Below, piece after piece: positions 44,423-53,666 of a stretch of DNA of 64,000 nt. The position numbers were made by a program, and so were the translations under genes. Positions within the stretch are counted from its first letter, which is position 1; each line of letters opens with the position of its first letter. Where the stretch lies: the NCBI RefSeq assembly GCF_025562755.1, contig NZ_CP103300.1, forward strand, positions 1,054,001 to 1,118,000. The letters are read 5' to 3'. The notes under the pieces were generated by a model that saw only the letters and a list, made by a program, of their open reading frames with translations, did not search any database and was not told where the DNA came from. The stretch is from Endozoicomonas euniceicola (GTDB taxonomy: Bacteria; Pseudomonadota; Gammaproteobacteria; Pseudomonadales; Endozoicomonadaceae).

Positions 44423-45673
44423 ATGAATCAAGTTCAGTCGATGTTTGAGCGAATGATGAGCGTAAGTCTGGTACTCAGAATCGTTATCGGTATTGCTCTG
44501 GGAACCCTGATTGCAGTTGCTTCTCCTGCGACTGCCGGCTCCGTCGCCATTCTGGGCTCGCTGTTTGTAAGAGCATTGCAGGCCGTTGCCCCGATTCTGG
44601 TCTTTGTTTTGGTAATGTCATCTATTGCCAACCAGAAGAAAGGTCAGCATACCAACATCCGTCCCATTGTAACCCTGTACCTGCTTGGCACCCTGGCTGC
44701 TGCCTTTACCGCAGTGGCCCTGAGCTTCCTGTCTCCGGTCACATTGAGTCTGGTCACAGAAGGTGCCAGCGCAACGCCGCCGGAAGGTATTGGAGAAGTA
44801 CTGAACACACTGCTGTTCCGTATTGTCCAGAACCCGTTTGAAGCACTGCTGGATGGTAACTTTATCGGTATCCTGGCCTGGGCCGTTGGTCTGGGAGTCG
44901 TACTGCAACATGCTTCCGACACCACCAAAGACACCCTGCGGGATCTGTCCGATGCTGTTTCCAGCATTGTCCGTTTCGTCATTCAGCTGGCACCTTTCGG
45001 TATCTTTGGCCTGGTGGCAAATACCCTTGCCAGCACCGGCTTCTCTGCACTGGCAGGCTACGCACATCTGCTGGCGATTCTGGTAGGCTGTATGCTGATT
45101 ATTGCCCTGGGGGTTAACCCCCTGATCGTCTTCCTGAAGACCCGCCAGAATCCATACCCACTGGTGCTACGCTGCATTCGTGAAAGTGGCGTTACTGCCT
45201 TTTTCACCCGCAGCTCTGCCGCTAATATCCCGGTGAACATGCAGCTGTGTAAAAACCTGAAACTGCATGAAGATACTTATTCAGTGTCCATTCCACTGGG
45301 GGCAACCATCAATATGGGCGGTGCGGCGATCACAATCACTGTAATGACGCTGGCAGCGGTTAATACTCTGGGTATTCAGGTGGATATCGCTACTACCCTT
45401 ATCCTGAGTGTGGTAGCGGCTGTTTCCGCCTGTGGTGCTTCCGGTGTTGCCGGTGGCTCACTGCTGCTGATCCCTCTCGCCTGTAGCTTGTTTGGTATTC
45501 CCAACGAAGTGGCGATGCAGGTGGTAGCCGTCGGCTTTATTATCGGTGTGATTCAGGATTCTGTTGAAACCGCCCTGAACAGCTCTACCGATGTCGTCTT
45601 CACTGCTACAGCCTGTATTGCTGCCGAACAGAGCGGCTCTACTGTGGTATCCGGGCAGAAAGCTCAAGCCTGA
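44423..45673 (+). CDS. sstT: Serine/threonine:Na+ symporter SstT
   Basis: 416 residues with eight or more membrane segments and two hairpin loops of the glutamate-transporter (DAACS) fold. FTRSSAANIPVNMQLCKNL and PLGATINMGGAAITITV are the SstT signatures. It takes up Ser and Thr with Na+. It has a good ribosome binding site (AAGAAGGGACC) and ends in a strong terminator, so it is a single-gene unit. Confidence 0.95.
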   Translation: MNQVQSMFERMMSVSLVLRIVIGIALGTLIAVASPATAGSVAILGSLFVRALQAVAPILVFVLVMSSIANQKKGQHTNIRPIVTLYLLGTLAAAFTAVALSFLSPVTLSLVTEGASATPPEGIGEVLNTLLFRIVQNPFEALLDGNFIGILAWAVGLGVVLQHASDTTKDTLRDLSDAVSSIVRFVIQLAPFGIFGLVANTLASTGFSALAGYAHLLAILVGCMLIIALGVNPLIVFLKTRQNPYPLVLRCIRESGVTAFFTRSSAANIPVNMQLCKNLKLHEDTYSVSIPLGATINMGGAAITITVMTLAAVNTLGIQVDIATTLILSVVAAVSACGASGVAGGSLLLIPLACSLFGIPNEVAMQVVAVGFIIGVIQDSVETALNSSTDVVFTATACIAAEQSGSTVVSGQKAQA

Positions 45674-45697
45674 TAGTAAACAGTGAACGTTTAAAGC

Positions 45698-45750
45698 AAA
45701 GCCCCTTTCTCAGAGTGACTGATAGTCCGCCTGAGAACGGGGCTTTTTCT
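45698..45750 (+). terminator. Intrinsic terminator after sstT
   Basis: AAAGCCCC..TTCTCAG pairs with CTGAGAA..GGGGCTTT, followed by a T-run (GCTTTTTCTTTC). It lies 25 bp after the stop. Confidence 0.88.
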
Positions 45751-45950
45751 TTCAATGAATCATTTTTTTACCTATAAATAGTTCCCGGGATAACTAGAAT
45801 TGTTCCATAAGGTGTAGAAATGCCTGAATGTGCCAAAGCACAAGTTTCCACCTCAAGGATAGAGCTTAACCTTTGGGGAGCAAAAAATGCCTCTCGGTAA
45901 TCCAACGCCAGTGACTGCTCCCCACCCTATCGGGTGAGGCTTCTGATTTC

Positions 45951-47241
45951 TTAGGCAGCAACCGACAGTCTGCCGGATTTACGCAAGCCTCCATCAGCAG
46001 AAACGGACAGTCCTTCCGCCTTTAATTTCAATATGCCTTGCTTCTTGATATTGCGAGCTGCATTAATATCCCGGTCATGGATAGCACCACAGCTACACTC
46101 CCATGATCGGATTCTCAATGGCATTTTTTCCTGTTTCAAATCGCAGACTGAGCAAGTTTTAGAGGATGCAAACCACTGGTCTATCTTCACCAGATGTTTA
46201 CCTTCCTGCTTTGCCTTGTATTCGAGTTTGGTTATCAGTGAGTGCCAGCCAGCATCAGCAATAGAACGAGCAAGACGCTTGTTCTTGAGCATGTTTTTAA
46301 CTTTCAGTGTCTCCACAATCACCGCTTGGTTTTCGTCGATGAGTTGTTTTGATAGCTTATGCTGAAAATCATTACGGGCAAAGGCTACACACTCATGCGC
46401 CTTTGCCACCAATAAACGGGCTTTGTGCCTACCTTTTGAGCCTTTCTTGCAGCGAGATAGAGCCTGTTGTTTTCTTTTCAGGTTACGTTGTGCTTTTTTC
46501 AGAAAGCGAGGATTGCCAGTCTTATGGCCGGTACTGGTGATAGCCAGATCAGTAATCCCCATATCAACACCGACAACCTGATTAGCTTCAAGATTATCAA
46601 TCTGTTTTGGTTGTTCCTGGGTATCATCAGCCAATATGGAGGCAAAATACTTGCCGGTTAGCGTTCTGCTCAGGGTGACAGACTTCACCTTACCCACTAT
46701 TTCACGATGCACTTTAGCCCTTAGGGGCGCAGCATTCAATGTCTTACCGGGCTTTTGGCGGTTGGCTATTAGCTGCTCAGACAGCCAACCACCAAAAGCT
46801 AATAGCCAACAGCGGTATATTCTAACCTTCCGTTCCCCTTATGGGCTTGCGCTTGGGGATTTTTATCCAGTTATCGCCCACAGAGACAAACGTACAATGG
46901 TAGCTACTTTGCTTGCCATGCTTTTTCTTGAAGCGAGGAAATCTTGCCTGCAATTTGGGATTGAAAAAGTTTTGAAAGGCCGTATCCAGATTGATAGTGG
47001 CCTGTTGCAGTGCAATAGAGTCAGCGTTTTTCAGCCATGAGTACTTTCGGCTTTTCTTGGCTTTTGCCAGCAAGGGCTTCAGGTGTTTTTTGGGAGAAAG
47101 GCTCTGCCCACGAACCTTGTAATAATGAACCTTAATAGCCAGGGCCTTGTTCCATACGAACCGCACAGCATCAAACTGACGGTCGAGAAATTCCGCCTGC
47201 TCTGATGTTGGATAGATTCGTACTTTGGTGGCTCTCAGCAT
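45951..47241 (-). pseudogene. tnpB: tnpB of IS copy 3, broken by a 118-bp insertion
   Basis: The N-terminal 135 codons (46842-47241) and the remaining 255 (45951-46717) match the other copies, but the inserted 118 bp shift and stop the frame. The first part ends KIPKRKPIRGTEG*. The second could restart at an ATG at 46739 (MNAAPLRAKVHREIVG), giving a 262-residue protein that keeps the RuvC and zinc residues but lacks the N-terminal RNA-binding part. Confidence 0.9.
46724..46841. mobile_element. 118-bp MITE-like insertion with 6-bp target duplication
   Basis: CCCTTA occurs once at this place in the intact copies and twice here (46718-46723 and 46836-46841), flanking 112 bp absent from them. 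The insert has nested inverted repeats: TTTTGGcGGTTGGCT with AGCCAACCaCCAAAA, and GTTGGCTATTAGCT with AGCTAATAGCCAAC. It has no coding capacity. The duplication shows DDE-type transposition, different from the host IS. Confidence 0.82.
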
Positions 47242-47306
47242 GGAACGTTATTTCAGTACTCATTAATATAAACTTTATATTACAGGTATTTGAAAGAGGT
47301 TTTCAA

Positions 47307-47735
47307 GTGAGCGCACACAATAAAGATTTGCTTAAAGGGTATCTTCGCAAACGACATAGCGTTACCAAGCTGGTTGTTCATTTGGTGTTCACGACAAAGT
47401 ACAGGCGAAAGCTTTTTGATGGCTATATGATCAAGCAGTTACGGGAGTCGTTCGAGAGTGCATGTGAAAAACTGGAATGCCAGTTACTTGAAATGGATGG
47501 CGAAAAAGATCACGTACACCTGTTGGTCGCCTACCCACCAAAACTGGCTATCAGTGTCATGGTAAATAATCTCAAATCAACATCATCAAGACGGTTGCGA
47601 ATGCTGAATACCCACCTTACTGCTCAGAGCAAAGCAGGCTTAATGTGGTCAAGGTCTTACTTTGCTTGCAGTGCTGGCGGTGCAACTATCGAGACTCTGA
47701 AGGACTACGTTAATAGCCAGAGTACACCAGATTGA
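47307..47735 (+). CDS. tnpA: TnpA Y1 (HUH) transposase, IS copy 3
   Basis: 142 residues from the GTG at 47307. HVH and Tyr134 are kept, with a near-identical sequence to copies 2 and 4. The 5' coding end is intact despite the damage to the neighbouring tnpB. Confidence 0.92.
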   Translation: MSAHNKDLLKGYLRKRHSVTKLVVHLVFTTKYRRKLFDGYMIKQLRESFESACEKLECQLLEMDGEKDHVHLLVAYPPKLAISVMVNNLKSTSSRRLRMLNTHLTAQSKAGLMWSRSYFACSAGGATIETLKDYVNSQSTPD

Positions 47736-47809
47736 TGGCGGAAGGCTCTGTGCCTTCCCGTCTTATATCCCCGCCCGCATTGGGCGAGGGTTTACGACGA
47801 TTTTGCTAA

Positions 47810-48206
47810 TGCAAGCATCTCGCCAAAGAGCTTAACGAGATTGGGTCTAAAATGTTTGCAAAAAGAAAAGCCGTCTGCTACCCCGTTATTATAAGCAAAG
47901 GTTTCGAGCTGATTGATAAGCTAGGTTTGAATACCTCAAAAAAGGAGTCTGGTTAAAAGCTTCATTAGCCATTTATCCCAAAGGCTGCTTCCCCATGCTT
48001 TCTTCACTACTCACCGATAGGGTAAGTGACTTTCAATGATTGAATTAAAGTTGAAATATTTCCTTCACAGACTAGCCTGTTAGAGCCTAGCCTAATCTGA
48101 CCAGGTCTGTTATCAGTGTTTATCACAAGCAGTTCTGGCAGATTATTTAGTTTTAATTTTCAGACTCTAAATTGTTTTGTTTCTTCCACTCAGGACATCT
48201 ATAGAT
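47810..48206. other. Region between IS copy 3 and the tandem secreted genes
   Basis: 397 bp without a clear gene. Just beyond the IS an open stretch reads KHLAKELNEIGSKMFAKRKA.. to a TAA at 47956, preceded across the IS by a short frame with a GGGGAG ribosome binding site (ATG 45887, MPLGNPTP). With GCTAA kept as host sequence the two are not in the same frame, so whether IS copy 3 broke a gene is open. Confidence 0.3.
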
Positions 48207-49211
48207 ATGAGACATCACTACATGGGATTAAAGATCCTGCTCGGGCTCTTTCTTTGCCTGGCGATAAAGACGGCATCGGCATACTCTCTGGCGAAATTCA
48301 ATAACCAAATCATCGCTTTTTCTGATACAGAAAAAAAAGTTATCAAACTGGTCTTCGATGCTCAGCCTGAAAATTCACAACCCTTGCATTGTATTATTAA
48401 TGACAAGCAAGTTGCTGTTAAGCGGAATTCTGCAAGAGAAAACCAAAGGGCTCAGCCTGATAACGGGTCTGCTTCAGAAGAAAAAGCTTCTGGAAAGATG
48501 GAGCTAATCCTCAGACCGGTTCCCGGACACGATGATCAGGTAGTGATCGATCTCAATGACAATTCTGTAATTATGGGAGCGTCCGGCATTTTGGTAGAAC
48601 TTGGCAGTTCAGAGCAAAGTATGAACTTTGAGCGCATTCAAAGCCTGATGGCACTTTATTATGAACCCACGTCAAGAATGGCTGCAGCTATGCCAGAGTT
48701 CAGTGTTTTTAATATATTGACCGTGCGTAGTATAAGTGACTTTATTTGGAACAGCATAACAGGTGATTTAAGGATGACTGACTCTGACTCAAGCTCGTTA
48801 CTGGTGCCAGAAACTCTGTCAATGAACGCAACAGTAAGAGACAGTGCGTCAGATTCCACGTACATTACTTCATTTTATGGGTACTCAGAGAATGTAACCA
48901 ATGATGGCACCAGTTCTCCAGGCGGAGTTATCAGCTTTATTGAAAGCAATACGGAGTACAATTATTCTGTGTTCTATGCCAGAGAATCTCCCAGAAATAC
49001 TCCTGTTCCTTTTCAAATTAATAATCAGTCTGTACCTGTGACACTGACGTATATAAACCGTCAAAGGATTGATCAAATAACGCGTGCCGATAATTCTGAA
49101 GTTCGAAATGAGCAGCAAATGCTGAGCGACCAGCTTCAAAGGCTTGCTCAGCAGGATGCTCGCAATTTATTTTACCGTCAATTTCTATTTACTGCTCCCG
49201 CTTCAAAGTAA
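48207..49211 (+). CDS. Secreted protein, tandem paralogue 1
   Basis: 334 residues from the ATG at 48207, chosen because its twin begins at the same point (ATAGATATGAGACATCA in both). The signal peptide is GLKILLGLFLCLAIKTASA. The mature N-third (residues about 27-150, ending GASGILVELGSSEQSMNFER) is nearly identical to the next gene; the rest is more diverged but alignable. No known domain; probably beta-rich. An N-linked upstream extension from 48177 is not supported. Confidence 0.75.
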   Translation: MRHHYMGLKILLGLFLCLAIKTASAYSLAKFNNQIIAFSDTEKKVIKLVFDAQPENSQPLHCIINDKQVAVKRNSARENQRAQPDNGSASEEKASGKMELILRPVPGHDDQVVIDLNDNSVIMGASGILVELGSSEQSMNFERIQSLMALYYEPTSRMAAAMPEFSVFNILTVRSISDFIWNSITGDLRMTDSDSSSLLVPETLSMNATVRDSASDSTYITSFYGYSENVTNDGTSSPGGVISFIESNTEYNYSVFYARESPRNTPVPFQINNQSVPVTLTYINRQRIDQITRADNSEVRNEQQMLSDQLQRLAQQDARNLFYRQFLFTAPASK

Positions 49212-49323
49212 CGCCTTAAGTCACTGGGAATGAGGGTTTAATGCTGCCTTTTTCTAAAGTCGGTACCTGACAGGGTAGCCATTAAACCCATGACAAATTT
49301 CGATTTTAGCTTGAGTCATAGAT

Positions 49324-50334
49324 ATGAGACATCATTATATAGCATTAAAGATCCTGCTGGGCCTTTTTCTTTGCCTGGCGATAAAGACGGCATCGGCATA
49401 CTCCCTGGCGGTATTCAATGAACAAATCACCGCTTTTCCTGATACAGAAAAAAAAATTATCAAACTGGTCTTCGATGCTCAGCCTGAAAATTCACAAACC
49501 TTGGATTGCATTGTTAATAACCAGATAGTTGTTGTTGAGCGGAATTCTACAGAAGAAAACCAAAGGACTCTGCCTGATAGCGGGTCTGCTTCAGAAGAAA
49601 AAGCTGCTGGAAAGAGAGAGATGGAGCTGATCCTCAGGCCGGTTCCCGGACACGATAATCAGGTGGTGATTGATCTCAATGACAATTCTGTAATTACGGG
49701 AGCATCCGGTATTTTGGTAGAACTTGGCAGTTCAGAACAAAGTATGAACTTTGAGCGTGTTCTGAACCTGATGGGACTTGATATTGGTCATGAGCCTACA
49801 TCGATGGGGGATGCAACTATGCCAGAGTTCAGTATTTTCAATATATTGACTGCACGTAGCATAAGTAACTTTATCAGGGACTCTGTGACAGGTGATTTAA
49901 GGGCGGCTGGCTCTGCTTTAAGCGCTTTGTCGGTGCCAGGAACTCTGTCCATGGGCGCTGTAAGAAACAGTGCGTCAGGTTTCACGTACATCAATTCACT
50001 TAGGCCGCAGAGCAGGCTACCACCCCATGACGGGAGCTGTCCAGATAGAGTTATGTGGTTTAGTGAAAGCAATACGGAGTGCATTAATTCTGTGCGTTAT
50101 GTGCGCTTGTCTCTCAGAAATATTCCAGTTCCTTTTCAATATAGTGATCAGTCCGTACCTGTGACACTGACATATATTGACCGCCAAAGGATCAATCAAA
50201 TAACGCATGCAGGTGGTTCTGAAGTTCGAAATGAGCAGCCAATACCGAGTGACCAGCTTGAAATGCTTGCCCGGCAGAGTATTCGCAATTATCTTTACGA
50301 CCGATGTCTATTTCCTAATTCCGCTTCAAGGTGA
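49324..50334 (+). CDS. Secreted protein, tandem paralogue 2
   Basis: 336 residues. It shares the signal peptide and first third of its neighbour almost unchanged, while residues about 160-290 differ much more (for example GYSENVTNDGT against RPQSRLPPHDG). The C-terminal NNQSVPVTLTYINRQRI-type segment is conserved again. This pattern, with conserved ends and a variable middle, suggests diversification after duplication. Function unknown; exported. Confidence 0.75.
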   Translation: MRHHYIALKILLGLFLCLAIKTASAYSLAVFNEQITAFPDTEKKIIKLVFDAQPENSQTLDCIVNNQIVVVERNSTEENQRTLPDSGSASEEKAAGKREMELILRPVPGHDNQVVIDLNDNSVITGASGILVELGSSEQSMNFERVLNLMGLDIGHEPTSMGDATMPEFSIFNILTARSISNFIRDSVTGDLRAAGSALSALSVPGTLSMGAVRNSASGFTYINSLRPQSRLPPHDGSCPDRVMWFSESNTECINSVRYVRLSLRNIPVPFQYSDQSVPVTLTYIDRQRINQITHAGGSEVRNEQPIPSDQLEMLARQSIRNYLYDRCLFPNSASR

Positions 50335-50365
50335 TATCTCGCCATTGCTTACGTCCGGGGTGGCT

Positions 50366-50974
50366 ATGACACCTTCAAACACAATTGTAAATTCAAACGC
50401 AAACACAACCCTGTCTTTACATGAACTGCTCCGGGGCGTTCCTTGCACTTTGGATGATAACTATCAACTGTCGTTGATTACTGAGGCCGATATTGATGAT
50501 CTGGTTACCATGCTACAAGACGACGAGGTGACAGAATTTCTCTGGTTTGCCCCCGCGTCTGAACAGTTCTACTGGGACTACTTCGCGCCAATGGCTGCAC
50601 AGAATGCTCTGGCCATGTCAGGAGAAGGTGAGCCAGTGATGACCTTGATCATCCGGGATAGCCATACACAGGCACTGGCAGGTAATGCCGCCATCATCCC
50701 CATGGGCATGATTCCCGGTGTTTATGAAATAGGCTATCAGCTGGCGCGAAAGTTCTGGGGCAAAGGGCTGGCAACCAGCGTCAGCAGGCTGTTACTGCGC
50801 TACGGCTTTGAACAGCTGAATGCTCATAAGATCGTTGCTGACTGTTACGCCAGCAATAAAGGTTCAGAACGAGTTATGCAGAAAATAGGAATGGTCAAGG
50901 AAGGTCATCAGAAAGACTTCTACCCATACCGGGGTGGACTGGACGACCGAATACATTACGGCATCAGCAGATAG
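50366..50974 (+). CDS. GNAT family N-acetyltransferase (RimJ/RimL type)
   Basis: 202 residues from the ATG at 50366, 31 bp after the tandem genes; an upstream in-frame start would overlap them. The acetyl-CoA site is in YQLARKFWGKGLATSVSRLLLRYGFEQL (Q/RxxGxG/A pattern), followed by RVMQKIGMVKEGHQ, as in ribosomal-protein acetyltransferases. The substrate is unknown. Confidence 0.85.
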   Translation: MTPSNTIVNSNANTTLSLHELLRGVPCTLDDNYQLSLITEADIDDLVTMLQDDEVTEFLWFAPASEQFYWDYFAPMAAQNALAMSGEGEPVMTLIIRDSHTQALAGNAAIIPMGMIPGVYEIGYQLARKFWGKGLATSVSRLLLRYGFEQLNAHKIVADCYASNKGSERVMQKIGMVKEGHQKDFYPYRGGLDDRIHYGISR

Positions 50975-51097
50975 TCAGAAACTGTATATTTAGCTATGCA
51001 ATACTCAGCATGCTGAATCATTATTCAGAATACTTAGAATTATTATTCATTTATCGTGAATTTCTAATTGCATATAATTCCACTTTTATTGCATACT

Positions 51098-51191
51098 CCC
51101 CCCGCAAATCAGAGAGATATCCGGTTGAGCCGGATATTCAGACAGTGAAGGCTTACTCCTTCATGAATTAGACGCTACCGGGGAAAGGAGG
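51098..51191 (+). promoter_or_regulatory. Structured leader upstream of the YjiH-type gene, possible riboswitch
   Basis: The leader can fold as a three-way junction. CCCC (51098-51103) pairs with GGGG (51180-51183). Inside are hairpin ATATCCGG/CCGGATAT (51117-51137) and hairpin TGAAGG/CCTTCA (51146-51163), with conserved-looking single strands between (CAGACAG, TGAATTAGACGCTA). The closing GGGG is next to the ribosome binding site AAAGGAGG (51184-51191), 6 nt before the ATG, so folding could control translation. It matches no riboswitch class that I know. Confidence 0.4.
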
Positions 51192-51197
51192 CTCGTT

Positions 51198-52580
51198 ATG
51201 AAGCAGTTTGCAGCCTTAAGCACCACCAATAAACAACCTTATGGATTAACAGAATGGATGGCATTTGTTATCCCATCACTTCTGGGTATCTTGTTATTCA
51301 TTACTCCGGTCAGCGTAGGTGAACAATTCACCATCCCCGTTGCCCTGTTGGCAGCCGCTTTAAAAGGCGCCATTGGCGACTCGATTGCGCCATTAATCAC
51401 GCTGATCATTATCTTTACCGGAGTAATGACTCTGGTAACAAAAGCGCTCAAACCCGACTTTATCAGTAACTCTTCCTTCCTGTCAGGACTGTTTAATGTC
51501 AGCCCTGTCTGGAGTCTGGTACGTATTCTGGGTATGGCTTTTGCTGTTCTCAGCCTGTTTAAAGTGGGCCCTGTCGCTATCTGGTCAGAAGCCACGGGCG
51601 GCATGGTTCTCTTTTCCCTGCTGCCAACCCTGTTTTCTGTGTTTATCTTTGCTGGCCTGCTGCTGCCACTGTTAATGAACTTTGGCCTGCTGGAACTTCT
51701 GGGGGCATTGCTGACAAAAGTCATGAGACCGGTATTTGGCCTGCCGGGCCGTGCAGCCGTTGACTGTATTGCCTCCTGGCTCGGCGACGGCAGTGTCGGT
51801 ATTCTGATGACCAGCAAACAGTATGAAACCAAACATTACACCCAACGGGAAGCCGCCGTTATCGGTACCACCTTCTCCACCGTATCCATTACCTTCTCTC
51901 TGGTTGTTATTGCCCAGGTCGGGCTGGAACACATGTTTGGACCTTTTTACCTGACAGTCTTTCTGGCAAGTGTTGTCGCTGCCATCATTGTTCCCAAGCT
52001 GCCTCCTTTGTCTAACAAGAAAGATCTGTACATCACCGGCGAACTGCGTAAAGACGACAGTGATATAATTCCTGATGGTCAGAGCCCATTCTCCTGGGGT
52101 GTCAGCAATGCCATTAACAAGGCGACTGAGGCAGACAACCATCCCGCTAAAATATTCAAAGACGGATTAAAGAATGCCATCGACATGGTGTTTGGTGTGC
52201 TGCCCGTCGTGATGGCGATCGGTACAGTTGCGCTGGTCGTTTCAGAATACACGCCTGTTTTCAACTATCTGGGCATGCCTTTCATCCCATTGCTGGAACT
52301 GCTGCAGATTCCTGAGGCAGAGCTGGCTTCCAGAACCATGATGGCAGGCTTTGCGGACATGTTTGTACCGTCCATTCTGGCTGCGTCCATCGAAACAGAA
52401 ATGACACGGTTTGTGATTGCGGCCCTGTCCCTGACACAGCTGATCTATCTGTCAGAAGTCGGCGCTCTACTGCTGGGCAGTAAGGTGCCTGTTTCTCTGG
52501 GTGAACTGTTCACGATCTTCATCCTGAGAACCCTGGTCACCCTGCCTGTGATCGCCGTTATGGCTCACCTGATCTTCTGA
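51198..52580 (+). CDS. yjiH: YjiH family membrane protein (nucleoside recognition/GATE domain)
   Basis: 460 residues with about ten hydrophobic segments. The segments LPGRAAVDCIASWLGDGSVGILMTSKQY and the later GFADMFVPSILAASIETEMTRFVIAALS are typical of YjiH and related Gate-domain proteins, which resemble nucleoside transporters. The true substrate is unknown. An unusually strong ribosome binding site (AAAGGAGG) directly follows a foldable leader. It is a single-gene unit with its own terminator. Confidence 0.85.
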   Translation: MKQFAALSTTNKQPYGLTEWMAFVIPSLLGILLFITPVSVGEQFTIPVALLAAALKGAIGDSIAPLITLIIIFTGVMTLVTKALKPDFISNSSFLSGLFNVSPVWSLVRILGMAFAVLSLFKVGPVAIWSEATGGMVLFSLLPTLFSVFIFAGLLLPLLMNFGLLELLGALLTKVMRPVFGLPGRAAVDCIASWLGDGSVGILMTSKQYETKHYTQREAAVIGTTFSTVSITFSLVVIAQVGLEHMFGPFYLTVFLASVVAAIIVPKLPPLSNKKDLYITGELRKDDSDIIPDGQSPFSWGVSNAINKATEADNHPAKIFKDGLKNAIDMVFGVLPVVMAIGTVALVVSEYTPVFNYLGMPFIPLLELLQIPEAELASRTMMAGFADMFVPSILAASIETEMTRFVIAALSLTQLIYLSEVGALLLGSKVPVSLGELFTIFILRTLVTLPVIAVMAHLIF

Positions 52581-52607
52581 AGCTGAAAAGCCCCCTTCAG
52601 ATAAACG

Positions 52608-52632
52608 AAAGCCCCTGAAAGATGGGGCTTTT
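52608..52632 (+). terminator. Intrinsic terminator after the YjiH-type gene
   Basis: AAAGCCCC and GGGGCTTTT form the stem, followed by GTTT. It lies 28 bp after the stop, just before the end of the convergent 310-residue gene, and may serve both. Confidence 0.85.
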
Positions 52633-52634
52633 GT

Positions 52635-53567
52635 TTATCTGCGACTACCGACACTATCCTTTTGCCGGACAAAAATAACATTGTAATCATTCACGGTAGA
52701 AAACCAGTTAACCAGTGTACTGGCCGCAAAAGCAGCGTACTCGCCAACCTGGTAGAACTGTGAATTAAACCCCATATACATCAGCCCCTGTAAACGATGA
52801 ATACTCCATTTCAAAAGCCAGTCAAAGTTAAGCACCAGCACTTGCTCAGTTTCAGGGTTATAGCCAGCAATATTCAGGTAGTGCCACTGCAAGGCACCGG
52901 ATGCGACCAGCGGAATAACTCCGTCACCCTTATCCAGATGCCTGGTAATCTGCAGCCACATATCATTAAAGTTATTTGTGCCGTAGTAAACAAATTCCAG
53001 CTCATGAGTACTCCTGTCGGCTTCAGCATAGGCGTTCATATACTGTGCCAGCCATTGAGGGGGAGCCCCGGCTTTGAGATTTCTGCCAGACAGGAAAGTC
53101 TGGAAAGCCTTAGGAATATTCAACATCCAGAGCAAATAGTAAGCTTCTTTAAAACCGTAGGTGTTATAGGACATGGCATCATCGTACTGATGGTCATGAT
53201 AGATTCCGAGCCCTTTAGGTACTCCAAGAGCAAAACGGGTGTACTCAATGTTGCTGGTGAATAGTCTTCTGCCCGTCACCAGGCTCACTGTCCTGGTAAC
53301 GGCGTCTGGCCCACAGGACCAGCCAGCAAGATCCCGGTACTGCAAGGGCGTTAGAGCCGGGACGGCCCTCTGCGACAATACCAGCCGCTTATTGCTGAAT
53401 CGCTGCCAGCCTGTTTCGGCAAGCTGGTCTTCCTGCAGGACTTTATATTCCATTTGCTGGACACTCTGTTCCCTGGTTAGTTCTGGTCCAGATGGGGGAT
53501 ACTTTAACTGGGGCATAGTGACCAGCGAAAGAAAAAATAGTAGTTGTTTTGCAAACCAGGGCGTCAT
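52635..53567 (-). CDS. Secreted papain-like (C39-like) cysteine peptidase candidate
   Basis: 310 residues with a short N-terminal hydrophobic segment (QLLFFLSLVTMP). AGWSCGPDAVTRTVSLVTG looks like the active-site helix of papain-like C39 peptidases (Gln-less, Cys at about residue 85). LQWHYLNIAGYNPETEQVLVLNFDW places a His and, about 19 residues on, an Asp in the usual order for such a triad. The catalytic assignment is inferred from pattern only. It sits 100 bp downstream of the 1112-residue secreted protein on the same strand, and the two may be expressed together. Confidence 0.62.
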   Translation of the reverse strand: MTPWFAKQLLFFLSLVTMPQLKYPPSGPELTREQSVQQMEYKVLQEDQLAETGWQRFSNKRLVLSQRAVPALTPLQYRDLAGWSCGPDAVTRTVSLVTGRRLFTSNIEYTRFALGVPKGLGIYHDHQYDDAMSYNTYGFKEAYYLLWMLNIPKAFQTFLSGRNLKAGAPPQWLAQYMNAYAEADRSTHELEFVYYGTNNFNDMWLQITRHLDKGDGVIPLVASGALQWHYLNIAGYNPETEQVLVLNFDWLLKWSIHRLQGLMYMGFNSQFYQVGEYAAFAASTLVNWFSTVNDYNVIFVRQKDSVGSRR

Positions 53568-53666
53568 TTCTCACCTTTTTGTTTTATGGCAATCTCTGTC
53601 CCGAGGGATCGCACGACAGCCAGTTATGTGTTTGAAGTCAACAGTAACGCTGAGAAGTGGGTTATT

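Larger units (their letters stand above)
45911..47809 (-). mobile_element. IS200/IS605 family element, copy 3 (1899 bp), tnpB interrupted
   Basis: The ends are the same as in the other copies. The length is exactly 1781 plus the 118-bp insertion inside tnpB. tnpA is intact, so this copy may still move while no longer making full-length TnpB. Confidence 0.93.
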
